Assembly (NCBI GenBank): GCA_902761905.1 | Contig: CACWMK010000042.1 | Location: 1 to 48,029, forward strand | Direction of reading: 5' to 3' | DNA length: 48,029 nucleotides | Source: an uncultured Prevotellaceae bacterium | Lineage (GTDB): Bacteria; Bacteroidota; Bacteroidia; Bacteroidales; Bacteroidaceae | The notes under the pieces: generated by a model | What the model was told of the DNA's origin: nothing | Database searches by the model: none | Seen by the model: only the letters and a program-made list of their open reading frames with translations | Made by a program: the position numbers and the translations under genes | Shown: piece by piece, positions 39,829 through 47,987 of the stretch | Position numbering within the stretch: position 1 is the first letter of the stretch | Layout of the letters: each line of letters opens with the position of its first letter

Positions 39829-39847
39829 ATTTTAGTTGGGGTACCCG
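39829..39847. repeat. attR (3' end of tRNA-Gln)
   Basis: ATTTTAGTTGGGGTACCCG, identical to attL. It covers the last 12 nt of the tRNA and 7 nt beyond. Confidence 0.92.
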
Positions 39848-39906
39848 GACTCGAACCAGGAAAGGCAGGACCAGAATCTGCAGTGTTACCATTACACCAT
39901 ACCCCA
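39836..39906 (-). tRNA. tRNA-Gln (anticodon CTG)
   Basis: A 71-nt cloverleaf on the minus strand. Acceptor TGGGGTA/TACCCCA with discriminator A; D-arm GTGT/ACAC; anticodon stem GCAGA/CCTGC with loop TTCTGGT (anticodon CTG, reads CAG); T-arm CCTGG-TTCGAGT-CCGGG. Position 31-39 is an A-C mismatch. The CCA is not encoded. It is intact despite integration, because the element supplies an identical 3' end. Confidence 0.93.
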
Positions 39907-39930
39907 AAATGTTTTTTGCTTGAGAACGTG

Positions 39931-39961
39931 CAAAGGTACTACTTTTTCTTGAACTACCAAA
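39931..39961 (-). promoter_or_regulatory. tRNA-Gln promoter
   Basis: On the minus strand: -33 TTTG (39961-39958), 19-nt spacer, -7 TACCTTTG (39938-39931). Confidence 0.85.
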
Positions 39962-40049
39962 ATTTTTTGGAGAAAATTTATAAAAAACCGCTATTTTTTC
40001 TGTTTTTCTTTGTTTTTTGCCCAATTTACAGTACCTTTAAAGCAAACTT

Positions 40050-40125
40050 TGAAGGTACGCTGCATCTCGGAAATGCAAATAAATCCAAATTTATTTGGCA
40101 TTTCGCTCGATTTGCTGTACCTTTG
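40050..40125 (+). promoter_or_regulatory. Promoter-carrying palindromic repeat, copy C (rsfS-ftsH-cdsA)
   Basis: Palindrome arms CAAATAAAT (40076-40084) and ATTTATTTG (40089-40097) with centre CCAA. The -33 TTTG (40094-40097) is part of the right arm; 20 nt later is TACCTTTG (40118-40125). Upstream GAAGGTACGCTGCATCTCGG and spacer CGCTCGATTTGC match copies A and B. Confidence 0.85.
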
Positions 40126-40150
40126 TGCACAAATATTAGATAATTTATTA

Positions 40151-40501
40151 ATGATACAACTAGTAGAAACAATTAAAGAAGCGATTCAGGACAAGAAAGG
40201 CAGCAATATTGTTGTGGCCGACCTGACAAAAATAGAGGGAACAATCTGCCAGTACTTCATAATCTGCACTGGCAATTCGCCAACACAGGTAGAAGCTATC
40301 GCCGAGTCGATAGGCGATGTGGTGCGCGAAAAGTTGGGTGAGAAACCTGCACACGTGGTTGGACTTGAACAGGCAATGTGGGTAGCAATGGACTATACCG
40401 ATGTGCTGGTACATGTGTTCCTGCCCGACGTGCGCGAATATTACGATCTGGAGCATCTGTGGGAAGATGCCCCTCTGACAAGAATTCCTGATTTGGACTA
40501 A
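40151..40501 (+). CDS. rsfS: Ribosome silencing factor RsfS (Iojap)
   Basis: A 116-residue RsfS/Iojap protein. Marks: NIVVADLTKIEGTICQYFII then CTGNSPTQVEAIAESI, then WVAMDYTDVLVHVFLPDVRE and YYDLEHLWEDAP. RsfS binds L14 on the 50S subunit and blocks subunit joining when nutrients are scarce. The start at 40151 was chosen over an upstream in-frame ATG that would translate the promoter. ftsH follows after 20 nt. Confidence 0.95.
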   Translation: MIQLVETIKEAIQDKKGSNIVVADLTKIEGTICQYFIICTGNSPTQVEAIAESIGDVVREKLGEKPAHVVGLEQAMWVAMDYTDVLVHVFLPDVREYYDLEHLWEDAPLTRIPDLD

Positions 40502-40521
40502 TTATATATATAATAAGGTAT

Positions 40522-42603
40522 ATGGAGAATAATCAAAATCCAAACAAAAATATGGGCAACGGAGGCAATGGTCCTAAGATGAATATGCCCAAGTTCAATA
40601 TGAACTGGATATACTTCATCGCCATTCTGGCTCTGGGACTGTTGTGGTTTACCAGTGGTGGTCCCGAGAACAGTAGTATAGCCAAGTCGGCATCGTATAG
40701 CGAATTCAAGGTGATGGTAGAGCGTGGCTATGCCAAGAAGATTGTGGTTAACAAGCCGCAGGGCATACTTCGTATGTATGTAAAGCCTGAGCATATTCGC
40801 GACGTATTCAAGCAGAGCACCAAGCAGACTGGTGTCGATCCGTATCTCGAGGTCGAGTTCGGAAGTGTCGACCAGGTAGAGCAGTTCATCGCCAAGGCCA
40901 AGGAAGAAAAGGTGTTCACTGGCGATCTGGCTTTTGATAATAAGCGCGAAAACGACTTCTTCTCGCTTATCCTTACTAATCTTATCCCGATTCTGTTTAT
41001 AGTAGGATTGTGGATATTCCTGATGCGTCGCATGGGCGGCGGAGGAGGCGGCGTTGGTGGCGGCGTCTTCAATGTGGGCAAGAGCAAGGCCAAGATGTAC
41101 GAAAAGGGCGGCGAGCTTGGTATCACATTCAAGGACGTTGCCGGACAGGCTGGCGCCAAGCAGGAGATACAGGAGATAGTTGACTTCCTGAAGAATCCGC
41201 AGAAGTACACCGATCTGGGTGGTAAGATACCCAAGGGAGCCCTGCTTGTAGGCCCTCCAGGCACAGGTAAGACTCTGCTTGCTAAGGCCGTGGCTGGCGA
41301 GGCCGGTGTGCCATTCTTCTCGATGAGTGGTTCCGACTTCGTAGAGATGTTCGTAGGTGTTGGTGCATCGCGTGTTCGCGACCTGTTCCAGCAGGCCAAG
41401 ACCAAGAGTCCTTGTATCATCTTTATCGACGAGATCGATGCTGTGGGTCGTGCACGTAGTAAGAACCCCGCAATGGGTGGCAACGATGAGCGCGAGAACA
41501 CTCTTAACGCCCTGCTCACCGAGATGGACGGATTCGGAACCAATAGTGGTGTCATCATCCTGGCTGCTACCAACCGTGCTGATATGCTCGATTCAGCCCT
41601 GTTGCGTGCCGGTCGTTTCGATCGTCAGATACATGTCGACCTGCCCGACCTGAACGAACGTAAGGAGGTATTCAAGGTACACCTTAAGCCCATCAAGATC
41701 GACGAGAGCGTGGATATCGACTTCCTGGCTCGTCAGACTCCTGGTTTCTCGGGTGCCGATATTGCCAACGTATGTAACGAGGCTGCACTGATAGCAGCCC
41801 GCCACAATAGTCCTACTGTCACCAAGCAGAACTTCCTAGATGCTGTCGACCGTATCATTGGTGGTCTGGAGAAGAAGACCAAGGTGATGACTCAAGCCGA
41901 GAAGCGTTCGATAGCTATCCACGAAGCTGGTCATGCCACTATCTCGTGGTTCACCGAGTTTGCCAATCCGCTGGTCAAGGTGTCTATCGTGCCACGTGGT
42001 CAGGCTCTTGGTGCTGCATGGTATCTGCCCGAGGAGCGTGTGCTGCAGACCAAGGAGGCTATGCTCGACGAGATGTGTTCGCTGCTCGGAGGTCGTGCTG
42101 CCGAGGAGCTGTTTGTGGGCCATATCTCAACTGGCGCCATGAACGACCTTGAGCGTACCACCAAGCAGGCTTACGGCATGGTGGCCTTTGCCGGTATGAG
42201 CGACAAGTTGCCTAACGTGTGCTACTACAATAATGCCGAGTATCAGTTCCAGAAGCCATATTCTGAGACTACAGCTAAGATTATTGACGACGAGGTGATG
42301 CGTATGATCAACGAGCAGTACGAGCGTGCCAAGCAGATACTGACTGAGCACAAGGAAGGTCATGCACAGCTTGCCCAGTTGCTCATCGATCGCGAGGTGA
42401 TCTTTGCCGAGGACGTAGAGCGCATCTTCGGCAAGCGCCCATGGACCAGTCGTGCCGAGGAGTTGCTCGAGGCCCAGATGAAGGCCGATGCCGAGCGTAT
42501 GGCCGAGGAGCGCGCCAAGGAACTCGAAGCCGAGGCCAAAGCCAACGAGCAGAAAGCCTTAGAGAATAAAACAGAAGAAAAAGAGGAGGGTAAGGATGAA
42601 TAA
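40522..42603 (+). CDS. ftsH: ATP-dependent zinc metalloprotease FtsH
   Basis: A 693-residue membrane AAA+ protease. Two N-terminal membrane helices (about 27-45, 152-172) flank a periplasmic domain, and a Gly-rich linker follows. The AAA module has Walker A GPPGTGKT (about 244), the pore loop [19 protein letters not shown], Walker [12 protein letters not shown] and the SRH ending [10 protein letters not shown]. The protease zinc site is HEAGH (about 467-471). It degrades unstable membrane and cytosolic proteins. The C-terminus is Lys/Glu-rich, as in relatives. Its stop overlaps the cdsA ATG by 8 nt. The order rsfS-ftsH-cdsA is usual in Bacteroidota. Confidence 0.97.
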   Translation: MENNQNPNKNMGNGGNGPKMNMPKFNMNWIYFIAILALGLLWFTSGGPENSSIAKSASYSEFKVMVERGYAKKIVVNKPQGILRMYVKPEHIRDVFKQSTKQTGVDPYLEVEFGSVDQVEQFIAKAKEEKVFTGDLAFDNKRENDFFSLILTNLIPILFIVGLWIFLMRRMGGGGGGVGGGVFNVGKSKAKMYEKGGELGITFKDVAGQAGAKQEIQEIVDFLKNPQKYTDLGGKIPKGALLVGPPGTGKTLLAKAVAGEAGVPFFSMSGSDFVEMFVGVGASRVRDLFQQAKTKSPCIIFIDEIDAVGRARSKNPAMGGNDERENTLNALLTEMDGFGTNSGVIILAATNRADMLDSALLRAGRFDRQIHVDLPDLNERKEVFKVHLKPIKIDESVDIDFLARQTPGFSGADIANVCNEAALIAARHNSPTVTKQNFLDAVDRIIGGLEKKTKVMTQAEKRSIAIHEAGHATISWFTEFANPLVKVSIVPRGQALGAAWYLPEERVLQTKEAMLDEMCSLLGGRAAEELFVGHISTGAMNDLERTTKQAYGMVAFAGMSDKLPNVCYYNNAEYQFQKPYSETTAKIIDDEVMRMINEQYERAKQILTEHKEGHAQLAQLLIDREVIFAEDVERIFGKRPWTSRAEELLEAQMKADAERMAEERAKELEAEAKANEQKALENKTEEKEEGKDE

Positions 42604-43447
42604 TTTTATCGTTAGAACCATTACCGGCGTGCTGTTTGTGGCCGTATTGGTATGCAGTTTCCTGCGTCCGCAGGCTATGGTACTGCTGTTCGCACTCATC
42701 ACTGGTCTTACCATCTGGGAGTTTACCGGACTGGTTAATGAGCGCGAGCATGTCACCGTCAACCGGCTGATCTCTACCGTTGCAGGCGTGTATTTCTTCT
42801 TCGCTGTAGCAGGTTTCAGCAGCGAACTCACACCCTCGGCAGTGTTCATCCCATACCTCGTGTCTATCATCTATATGATGGTGGCCGAGCTGTATCTCAA
42901 GAATGATGATCCCATCCAAAGTTGGGCATACACCATGATGGCTCAGATATATATCGCACTGCCATTCTCGCTACTCAACACGCTGGCATTCCACCTTGCT
43001 CCGCAGGGATATGTGGCTTACGATCCCATTCTGCCGCTGTCGGTATTCGTGTTCCTGTGGATGAACGACACTGGTGCATACCTGTGCGGTTCGTTGCTGG
43101 GCAAACATAAACTCTTCCCCAGAATATCTCCGGGAAAGAGTTGGGAAGGCAGCATCGGCGGTGGCATCCTGGTGATAGCCGTAGCCGTGCTGATATGGTA
43201 TCTGGCCGATCAGTATCAGATGAATCAGCTGGGACTCACAGCCATAGAGTGGGCTGGTCTCGGCCTCACAGTAGTCATCTTCGGCACTTGGGGCGACTTG
43301 GTCGAGAGTCTCTTCAAGCGCACCCTTGGCATCAAGGATAGTGGCAACATACTGCCAGGCCATGGTGGCATGCTCGATCGTTTCGATTCGTCGCTGCTCG
43401 CCATTCCTGCAGCAGTAGTCTACCTCTATACCATCATGCTACTTTAA
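42596..43447 (+). CDS. cdsA: Phosphatidate cytidylyltransferase CdsA
   Basis: A 283-residue polytopic inner-membrane enzyme with about seven to eight hydrophobic segments and the CDP-alcohol transferase signature SLFKRTLGIKDSGNILPGHG followed by GMLDRFDS near the C-terminus. It makes CDP-diacylglycerol from phosphatidate and CTP, the precursor of membrane phospholipids. Translational coupling to ftsH by an 8-nt overlap links lipid supply with membrane proteolysis in one operon. The last 9 bp overlap the convergent lipoprotein gene. Confidence 0.96.
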   Translation: MNNFIVRTITGVLFVAVLVCSFLRPQAMVLLFALITGLTIWEFTGLVNEREHVTVNRLISTVAGVYFFFAVAGFSSELTPSAVFIPYLVSIIYMMVAELYLKNDDPIQSWAYTMMAQIYIALPFSLLNTLAFHLAPQGYVAYDPILPLSVFVFLWMNDTGAYLCGSLLGKHKLFPRISPGKSWEGSIGGGILVIAVAVLIWYLADQYQMNQLGLTAIEWAGLGLTVVIFGTWGDLVESLFKRTLGIKDSGNILPGHGGMLDRFDSSLLAIPAAVVYLYTIMLL

Positions 43448-43909
43448 CTGATACAGAACATTCAGAGTAGGTTTATATGTATTTTCGAGGGTGAGGGTGA
43501 TAAAACCACCATCAGCCTCGAATTTTGCTATGCGATGGTCTTGTCCGTCCTTCAGCATGTTGGGCCATGCACCAATCTGCTTTTCAAACTCGTCGTGCAT
43601 CTGCTGCCACATTCTGCGGGTGCTGTCGTTGGTCGAAATCAGGTAGTTCTCCTGCACGGCCACCACAGTGTCGTTTCTCTGTGCCAGCATCAGACGGTAG
43701 TTAAGGTTGGGGTTGTACATCGATACTGTGGCAAAGTCAGAGTCGGTCTTGGCAGAGTCTACTGCAAATCCGCGAGCAGTCAGTGAGTCGCAGAATGTCT
43801 TGAATGACATTCCCATCGACAGTCCACGATAGTCCAAGCTCTTTTTCTCGCCACTTCCGCAAGCACAGAGTGCTGCAATTGCCACTACGGCAACAAATAA
43901 TTTCTTCAT
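43439..43909 (-). CDS. Small hypothetical lipoprotein (156 aa)
   Basis: A 156-residue protein with a lipoprotein signal (VAIAALCACGSGEKK, lipidated Cys17). The mature part starts LDYRGLSMGMSFKTFCDSLT, a short beta-alpha unit seen in several small Bacteroidota periplasmic proteins. The rest is beta-rich (YRLMLAQRNDTVVAVQENYL) with no catalytic motif. Its function is unknown. The promoter faces and overlaps that of the TonB receptor gene, so the two may be coregulated. Confidence 0.85.
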   Translation of the reverse strand: MKKLFVAVVAIAALCACGSGEKKSLDYRGLSMGMSFKTFCDSLTARGFAVDSAKTDSDFATVSMYNPNLNYRLMLAQRNDTVVAVQENYLISTNDSTRRMWQQMHDEFEKQIGAWPNMLKDGQDHRIAKFEADGGFITLTLENTYKPTLNVLYQLK

Positions 43910-43940
43910 AACAAATTAGTTTTTTTTGATTAATCGGTGG

Positions 43941-43988
43941 CAAAGATATGAATTTTTTTGGAGTTTCCAAAAAAAAACATTACTTTTG
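43941..43988. promoter_or_regulatory. Overlapping divergent promoters sharing one palindrome
   Basis: Plus: -33 TTTG (43957-43960), 20 nt, -7 TACTTTTG (43981-43988). Minus: -33 TTTG (43971-43968), 19 nt, -7 TATCTTTG (43948-43941). Both -33 boxes are arms of one inverted repeat, TTTTTTTGGA and TCCAAAAAAA with a short spacer. The two promoters overlap and cannot be occupied together. Confidence 0.85.
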
Positions 43989-43992
43989 CATC

Positions 43993-46050
43993 ATGTTTAT
44001 ATCAACATTACTACTATCAGCACTGTTTTCGCTGCCCGCTGACCCTGTCGACACACTTCGTCAGGAACAGTTAGACGAGGTGGTGGTCAAGTCAAATTCG
44101 GCCCGCCAGCGCCTGCGTCAGGTGCAGACTGGAGCAGAACAGGTGCAGATAAAGGACCTTACCGCATCGCCACAACTCTTTGGCGAGCAGGATATCATGC
44201 GCTCCATGCAGTTGCTCACTGGTGTAAAGAGCGAGAGCGATGCATCGAGCAGTTTCCAGGTACGTGGCGGCACATCGGCTCAGAATCAGATACTGGTCGA
44301 TATCTCGCCAGTATACAATGTGGGCCATCTGGGTGGATTGTTCTCTGCATTCAACAGCGATGCTCTGGTGTCGGCCACACTCTACAAGGGACTGCTGCCC
44401 GCACAGTATGGCGGCGCATCGTCGGCTGTGCTCGACATCATAGGCAAGACGGGCAACAAGAGCGAACTTCACGGTGGCGCCAGCATAGGTCTGTTGGCAG
44501 CCAAGGGCACCCTCGAGGGGCCTATCGTCAAGGATAAGGCCTCGTTTCTGGTCACAGCCCGTCGCTCGTATATGGACATGTTCCTAAAGCTGTCGCCCGA
44601 CTTCAGGGGTAACACGCTCTACTTCTACGATATCAATGCCAAGGCCGACTGGACCATCAACGACCGCAACCAGCTGTTCCTCAGTTTCTTTACGGGCAAC
44701 GACCGCACTGCGCTCGAGGATATGGTCGACATCCGTTGGAACAACCTCTCGGCCAGTCTTAAGTGGCTACACCACTTCGGTGGCAACAACTATTCGCAGT
44801 CCACAGCCTACTATAGTGGCTATCAGACCGATAACGGCATCGATTTTCTTGGTGTAAACATCTGTTTCCTGGGCCATATCCGTCAGACGGGCTTCCGTCA
44901 GGACTTCCGTCTCAACTTTGGCAAATACAATGTCGAGACAGGTTTCCAGACGGCTCTTATGAATGTCAAGTCGGCCGAGTGGCAACAGGTGTCGCTGCAC
45001 GAGAAGGAGCAGCGCCGCGCATGGGACAATGCCGTTTGGGCTAACCTCGCGATGCCCGTCACCGATCGTCTTAACCTCTCGGCAGGTTTGCGCTTCACGG
45101 CCTTCTCGCCCCTGGGTGGTTCGCTCTATTACGACCTTGAGCCTAATGGCGACATAGCGTGGTATTACAACTATGGCAAAAACAAGATTGTGAAGACCCA
45201 CACCACGCTCGAGCCCCGTCTCTCTCTCAACTATCAACTGTCAACTATCACCTCGTTTAAGCTGGGCTACACCCGCACTTCGCAGAATGTTCATGCCTTG
45301 CGCAATCAGAGCACCTCTACACCCTTCGACCGCTACACCATGAGCAGCAACCTGGTAAAACCCGAGGTGGCCGACCAGATAAGCGGTGGTGTGTTTGTGA
45401 TGACTCCCGATCAGGATTACGACTTCTCGCTCGAAGCCTATTATCGCCATATCAACAATGTGCTCGACTATCGCGACGGCAAGTCGTTTGCCAGCGAGAT
45501 TGAGATTGAACGCCTGGTTCTGGCCGGCGAGGGTAAGGGCTATGGCGTGGAGATAAGCGCCCGCAAGAACAACGGCCGACTTACCGGTTGGATAGGCTAT
45601 ACCCTGTCGTGGTCGAAGACTAGGATCGACGGTATCAACCAGGGCCGCTGGTACGATGCCAACAATGATCGCCGTCATGATATCAACATCGTGGCCATGT
45701 ACCGTCTCAGTCCCCGTTGGTCGTTCAGCGCCTCGTGGGTATACAATAGCGGTCAGGCGTTCACAGCCCCCAGCGGCAAGTATATGATCGAGGACAACTG
45801 GATATACTACTATACCGAGCGCAACGGCTATCGCGCCCCGTCGTCTCACCATCTCGACGTGAGTGCCGTGTGGAGCAAGCGCTATCGCAATCGCACCCAT
45901 CAGCTGGTGTTCGGCATCTACAATCTGTATAACCGCTACAACCCCTTCCTCATCAACTTCGAGGACGGCGAGTATGGCGCCGGCACTCGTGCCAAGCAGT
46001 ATTCACTCTTCGGCATCGTGCCGTCGGTATCGTTTAACATCAAATTCTGA
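43993..46050 (+). CDS. TonB-dependent outer-membrane receptor
   Basis: A 685-residue receptor. Short signal peptide (MFISTLLLSALFSLPA), TonB-box-like region (QEQLDEVVVKSNSARQRLR), plug domain (IMRSMQLLTGV; FQVRGGTSAQNQILVDISPV; LYKGLLPAQYGG) and a beta-barrel ending in VSFNIKF with a terminal Phe. Unlike SusC it has no carboxypeptidase-regulatory domain. The ATG at 43993 is chosen because it lies 5 nt past the -7 box; a longer in-frame start would translate the promoter. It is paired with the DUF4249-like lipoprotein 5 nt downstream, the usual arrangement for a two-part outer-membrane uptake system of unknown substrate. Residues about 412-419 are encoded by a heptamer array (45228-45248). Confidence 0.93.
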   Translation: MFISTLLLSALFSLPADPVDTLRQEQLDEVVVKSNSARQRLRQVQTGAEQVQIKDLTASPQLFGEQDIMRSMQLLTGVKSESDASSSFQVRGGTSAQNQILVDISPVYNVGHLGGLFSAFNSDALVSATLYKGLLPAQYGGASSAVLDIIGKTGNKSELHGGASIGLLAAKGTLEGPIVKDKASFLVTARRSYMDMFLKLSPDFRGNTLYFYDINAKADWTINDRNQLFLSFFTGNDRTALEDMVDIRWNNLSASLKWLHHFGGNNYSQSTAYYSGYQTDNGIDFLGVNICFLGHIRQTGFRQDFRLNFGKYNVETGFQTALMNVKSAEWQQVSLHEKEQRRAWDNAVWANLAMPVTDRLNLSAGLRFTAFSPLGGSLYYDLEPNGDIAWYYNYGKNKIVKTHTTLEPRLSLNYQLSTITSFKLGYTRTSQNVHALRNQSTSTPFDRYTMSSNLVKPEVADQISGGVFVMTPDQDYDFSLEAYYRHINNVLDYRDGKSFASEIEIERLVLAGEGKGYGVEISARKNNGRLTGWIGYTLSWSKTRIDGINQGRWYDANNDRRHDINIVAMYRLSPRWSFSASWVYNSGQAFTAPSGKYMIEDNWIYYYTERNGYRAPSSHHLDVSAVWSKRYRNRTHQLVFGIYNLYNRYNPFLINFEDGEYGAGTRAKQYSLFGIVPSVSFNIKF
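45228..45248. repeat. Heptamer array inside the TonB receptor gene
   Basis: CAACTAT, CAACTGT, CAACTAT: three 7-bp units, 21 bp, frame-neutral, encoding NYQLSTI. The reverse complement (ATAGTTG, ACAGTTG) is the same family as the array between susC and susD. Confidence 0.75.
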
Positions 46051-46055
46051 CATTT

Positions 46056-46850
46056 ATGCGTCGCTTAATATATATAATATGTGTGATGGCACTGATCGCC
46101 TGCGAAAAGGAGATCAATATCGACTATCATGGCCACGACACTCGCTACGTTGTCGAGGGCGTCATCAATGGCTCTGGCACCGAGGTCCGTGTAAGTAAGA
46201 CCAACGCTATGGATGATAACAACACTGTTAGCGATGTGAATGATGCCACCGTCAAGATCACTGCCGACGATGGCACCACCGTCTACATCCCCTTCTCGCG
46301 CAACGGCTACTACCGTTCCAAGCTTAAGGGCGTGGCTGGCACCACCTATCAGTTGGATGTCGAGGTAGATGGTCAGCACTTCACCTCTACCTCCACCATG
46401 CAGAGCAAGCCCAAGATGAATGAGTTCCGTTTGATCTGGAAGAAGATGCTCACAGAACGCTATCTTTTTGGCGACCTGCGATTGCAGGACATCTCCAACG
46501 AGAGCAACTGGTACTTCATGCACATCTACCGCAACGGCTTGGGCTATCGCTGGGCTGTGATGAAGGATGATAAGAATCCTAACAAGGAGCTGCAGCAGCT
46601 GTTCACCTTCTTCCGCGATGGCGCCGGAGGCACCGATGTGCTCCACGATGGCGACCAGCTCCGTATTGTGATCCGTGCCATCGACCAGCGCGCCTACGAC
46701 TATCTCTACTCCATGCAGCAGATGTCGAGCACAGGCACCAACCCCATCGACAACTTCACCGGAGGCTGCCTAGGCTACTTCTCCGCCCACAGCGAGCTGG
46801 AGTACTACCAAGATTTCCACTACAGCGACGTAACCGAAGACGACGAGTGA
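46056..46850 (+). CDS. DUF4249-like lipoprotein partner of the TonB receptor
   Basis: A 264-residue protein with a lipoprotein signal (IIYVMALIAC-type; CVMALIACEKEINI, lipidated Cys16). It has the DUF4249 course: DTRYVVEGVINGSGTEVRVS, then DATVKITADDGTTVYIPF, then YYRSKLKGVAGTTYQLDVEV, then SNWYFMHIYRN, ending with GGCLGYFSAHS. It starts 5 nt after the receptor stop and is probably translated from the same mRNA. In this family the lipoprotein is presumed to sit on the outer membrane beside the receptor, like SusD beside SusC. The stop abuts the potassium channel stop with no gap. Confidence 0.88.
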   Translation: MRRLIYIICVMALIACEKEINIDYHGHDTRYVVEGVINGSGTEVRVSKTNAMDDNNTVSDVNDATVKITADDGTTVYIPFSRNGYYRSKLKGVAGTTYQLDVEVDGQHFTSTSTMQSKPKMNEFRLIWKKMLTERYLFGDLRLQDISNESNWYFMHIYRNGLGYRWAVMKDDKNPNKELQQLFTFFRDGAGGTDVLHDGDQLRIVIRAIDQRAYDYLYSMQQMSSTGTNPIDNFTGGCLGYFSAHSELEYYQDFHYSDVTEDDE

Positions 46851-47666
46851 TTAAAGCTTTTCGCCGCAGTGCGAGCAGTAGCGGTCAGTTTTTCTCACCT
46901 TCTCGCCACAGCGTGGACAGCGTCCGTCTTTAGGTTTCGCTTTCGTCTCGTCGATGATGGTAGCAGTTACAATGCCTGTGGGTACAGCAATGATGGTATA
47001 GCCCAGCAGCATTACAAATGCCGATAGCAATCGTCCTATCGGGGTTATGGGCGTAATGTCGCCATAACCCACGGTAGTCATCGTTACGATGGCCCAGTAG
47101 ACCGATGTGGCCAGGTCGGTGAATTTCGTGTCGGGACTTCCGCTCTCTACCATATACATCAGTGTGCCCAGACACGTCACCAGTATCAGTACAAACAGGA
47201 AATATACCGATATCTTGTTCAGACTCTTCCTGAGCGAGTACATCAGTATGTAGCCCTCGTTTATCAGCGAGAACAACTTTAGGATACGGAATATGCGTAT
47301 GAATCTGAACGTTCGGAACATAAGCATATATCGTGCGTTGGGCAGGAAATACGATAGGTAGGGTGGCATGGTGGCCAGCAGGTCTATCACTCCGAAGAAA
47401 CTCAGCACGTAGTCTCTGGGTCGTGGCGAACAGTAGACGCGAGCGATATACTCGGCAGTAAAAAACACGGTCAGCAGATACTCCAGTATCTCCAGCACCA
47501 GTTTGTAAGTGTGCGCCAGCGATGGAATTGTCTCGACAAACGAAACAATGATGCTTAGCGATATAACTACCATCAATACGATATCATAGGCACGTCCTTT
47601 GGGAGTGTCCGACTCGAACAGTATCTTATACAGCTCTTCTTTTTCAAGCCACGCAGGTTTCTTCAT
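46851..47666 (-). CDS. Voltage-gated potassium channel with C-terminal zinc ribbon
   Basis: A 271-residue ion transporter with six membrane helices. The S4 segment FRTFRFIRIFRILKLF has Arg every third residue, the selectivity filter is TMTTVGYGD and S6 follows (AFVMLLGYTIIAVPTGIVT). The C-terminus is a zinc ribbon with two CxxC pairs (CPRCGEKV and CSHCGEKL). Potassium flux across the inner membrane is expected; the zinc ribbon may sense redox or bind a partner. The start at 47666 (MKKPAWLEKEELYK) is fixed by the -7 box TATCTTTG at 47698-47691; a TTG-started longer frame would begin inside that box. Confidence 0.93.
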   Translation of the reverse strand: MKKPAWLEKEELYKILFESDTPKGRAYDIVLMVVISLSIIVSFVETIPSLAHTYKLVLEILEYLLTVFFTAEYIARVYCSPRPRDYVLSFFGVIDLLATMPPYLSYFLPNARYMLMFRTFRFIRIFRILKLFSLINEGYILMYSLRKSLNKISVYFLFVLILVTCLGTLMYMVESGSPDTKFTDLATSVYWAIVTMTTVGYGDITPITPIGRLLSAFVMLLGYTIIAVPTGIVTATIIDETKAKPKDGRCPRCGEKVRKTDRYCSHCGEKL

Positions 47667-47690
47667 GGGGAATTGTATTTCTAATCGCTG

Positions 47691-47698
47691 CAAAGATA
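47691..47698 (-). promoter_or_regulatory. -7 box of the potassium channel gene
   Basis: TATCTTTG on the minus strand, giving a leader of about 15-20 nt; no clear -33 TTTG is seen. Confidence 0.75.
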
Positions 47699-47748
47699 CG
47701 ATTTTTTATTGGAATAAAGAATAATATGAATGAAAAAGTGATATATGA

Positions 47749-47808
47749 GATAGTACGGCACTATCTACCAGATAATGCCGTACTATCTACTAGATTCTGC
47801 CGTACTAT
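47749..47808. repeat. Palindrome plus 22-bp tandem repeat of TGCCGTACTAT
   Basis: GATAGTACGGCA (47749-47760) and TGCCGTACTATC (47776-47787) form a 12-bp inverted repeat. Two 22-bp units (47765-47786, 47787-47808), each ending TGCCGTACTAT, differ at a few positions. No gene is seen in 47667-47987. Confidence 0.8.
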
Positions 47809-47814
47809 GATTAG

Positions 47815-47929
47815 GACATTAAGACATTAATACATTTTCTAGAAGTACACACGTTAGTTCATTAGTTCATTAGTTCATTTTGAAAATCGTGCAGAAACAC
47901 GAATGCAGGTACACAGGTACGCAGGTACA
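47815..47929. repeat. Three consecutive octamer arrays
   Basis: GACATTAA repeated about 2.8 times (47815-47837), TTAGTTCA three times (47854-47877) and CAGGTACR three times (47906-47929). Each is an 8-bp unit of different sequence, separated by about 16-28 nt. Confidence 0.85.
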
Positions 47930-47987
47930 TTGTCTTAGCCTGAAATACGTTGACTCCTGCCAAGCCTCTTAAAAGTTAAAAAGAGTT

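Larger units (their letters stand above)
31875..39847. mobile_element. tRNA-Gln-integrated element, candidate phage satellite (PICI-like), about 8 kb
   Basis: Bounded by exact 19-bp direct repeats (ATTTTAGTTGGGGTACCCG at 31875 and 39829), the right copy being the 3' end of an intact tRNA-Gln. All ten genes lie on the minus strand: integrase, 246-aa and 82-aa hypotheticals, AlpA-like HTH, DUF3987 ATPase, 103-aa hypothetical, P27-like terminase small subunit, Cys-rich 123 aa, RHH-like 229 aa, acidic 49 aa. There are no capsid, portal, tail, lysis, relaxase or conjugation genes. The order int / HTH / replication gene / TerS is that of phage-inducible chromosomal islands of Gram-negative bacteria. 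The GC-poor background with GCGA-rich coding stretches differs from the neighbouring genes. Alternatives: a decayed prophage or an integrative element mobilised in another way. Confidence 0.75.

Noticed and set aside
47667-47693. Longer potassium channel from a TTG start
   Set aside because: The TTG is part of the -7 box TATCTTTG, so it cannot lie in the mRNA.
47749-47929. CRISPR array
   Set aside because: Repeats are 8-22 bp, directly adjoining and without spacers of constant length; no cas genes are near. No CRISPR-like array was seen elsewhere in the window.
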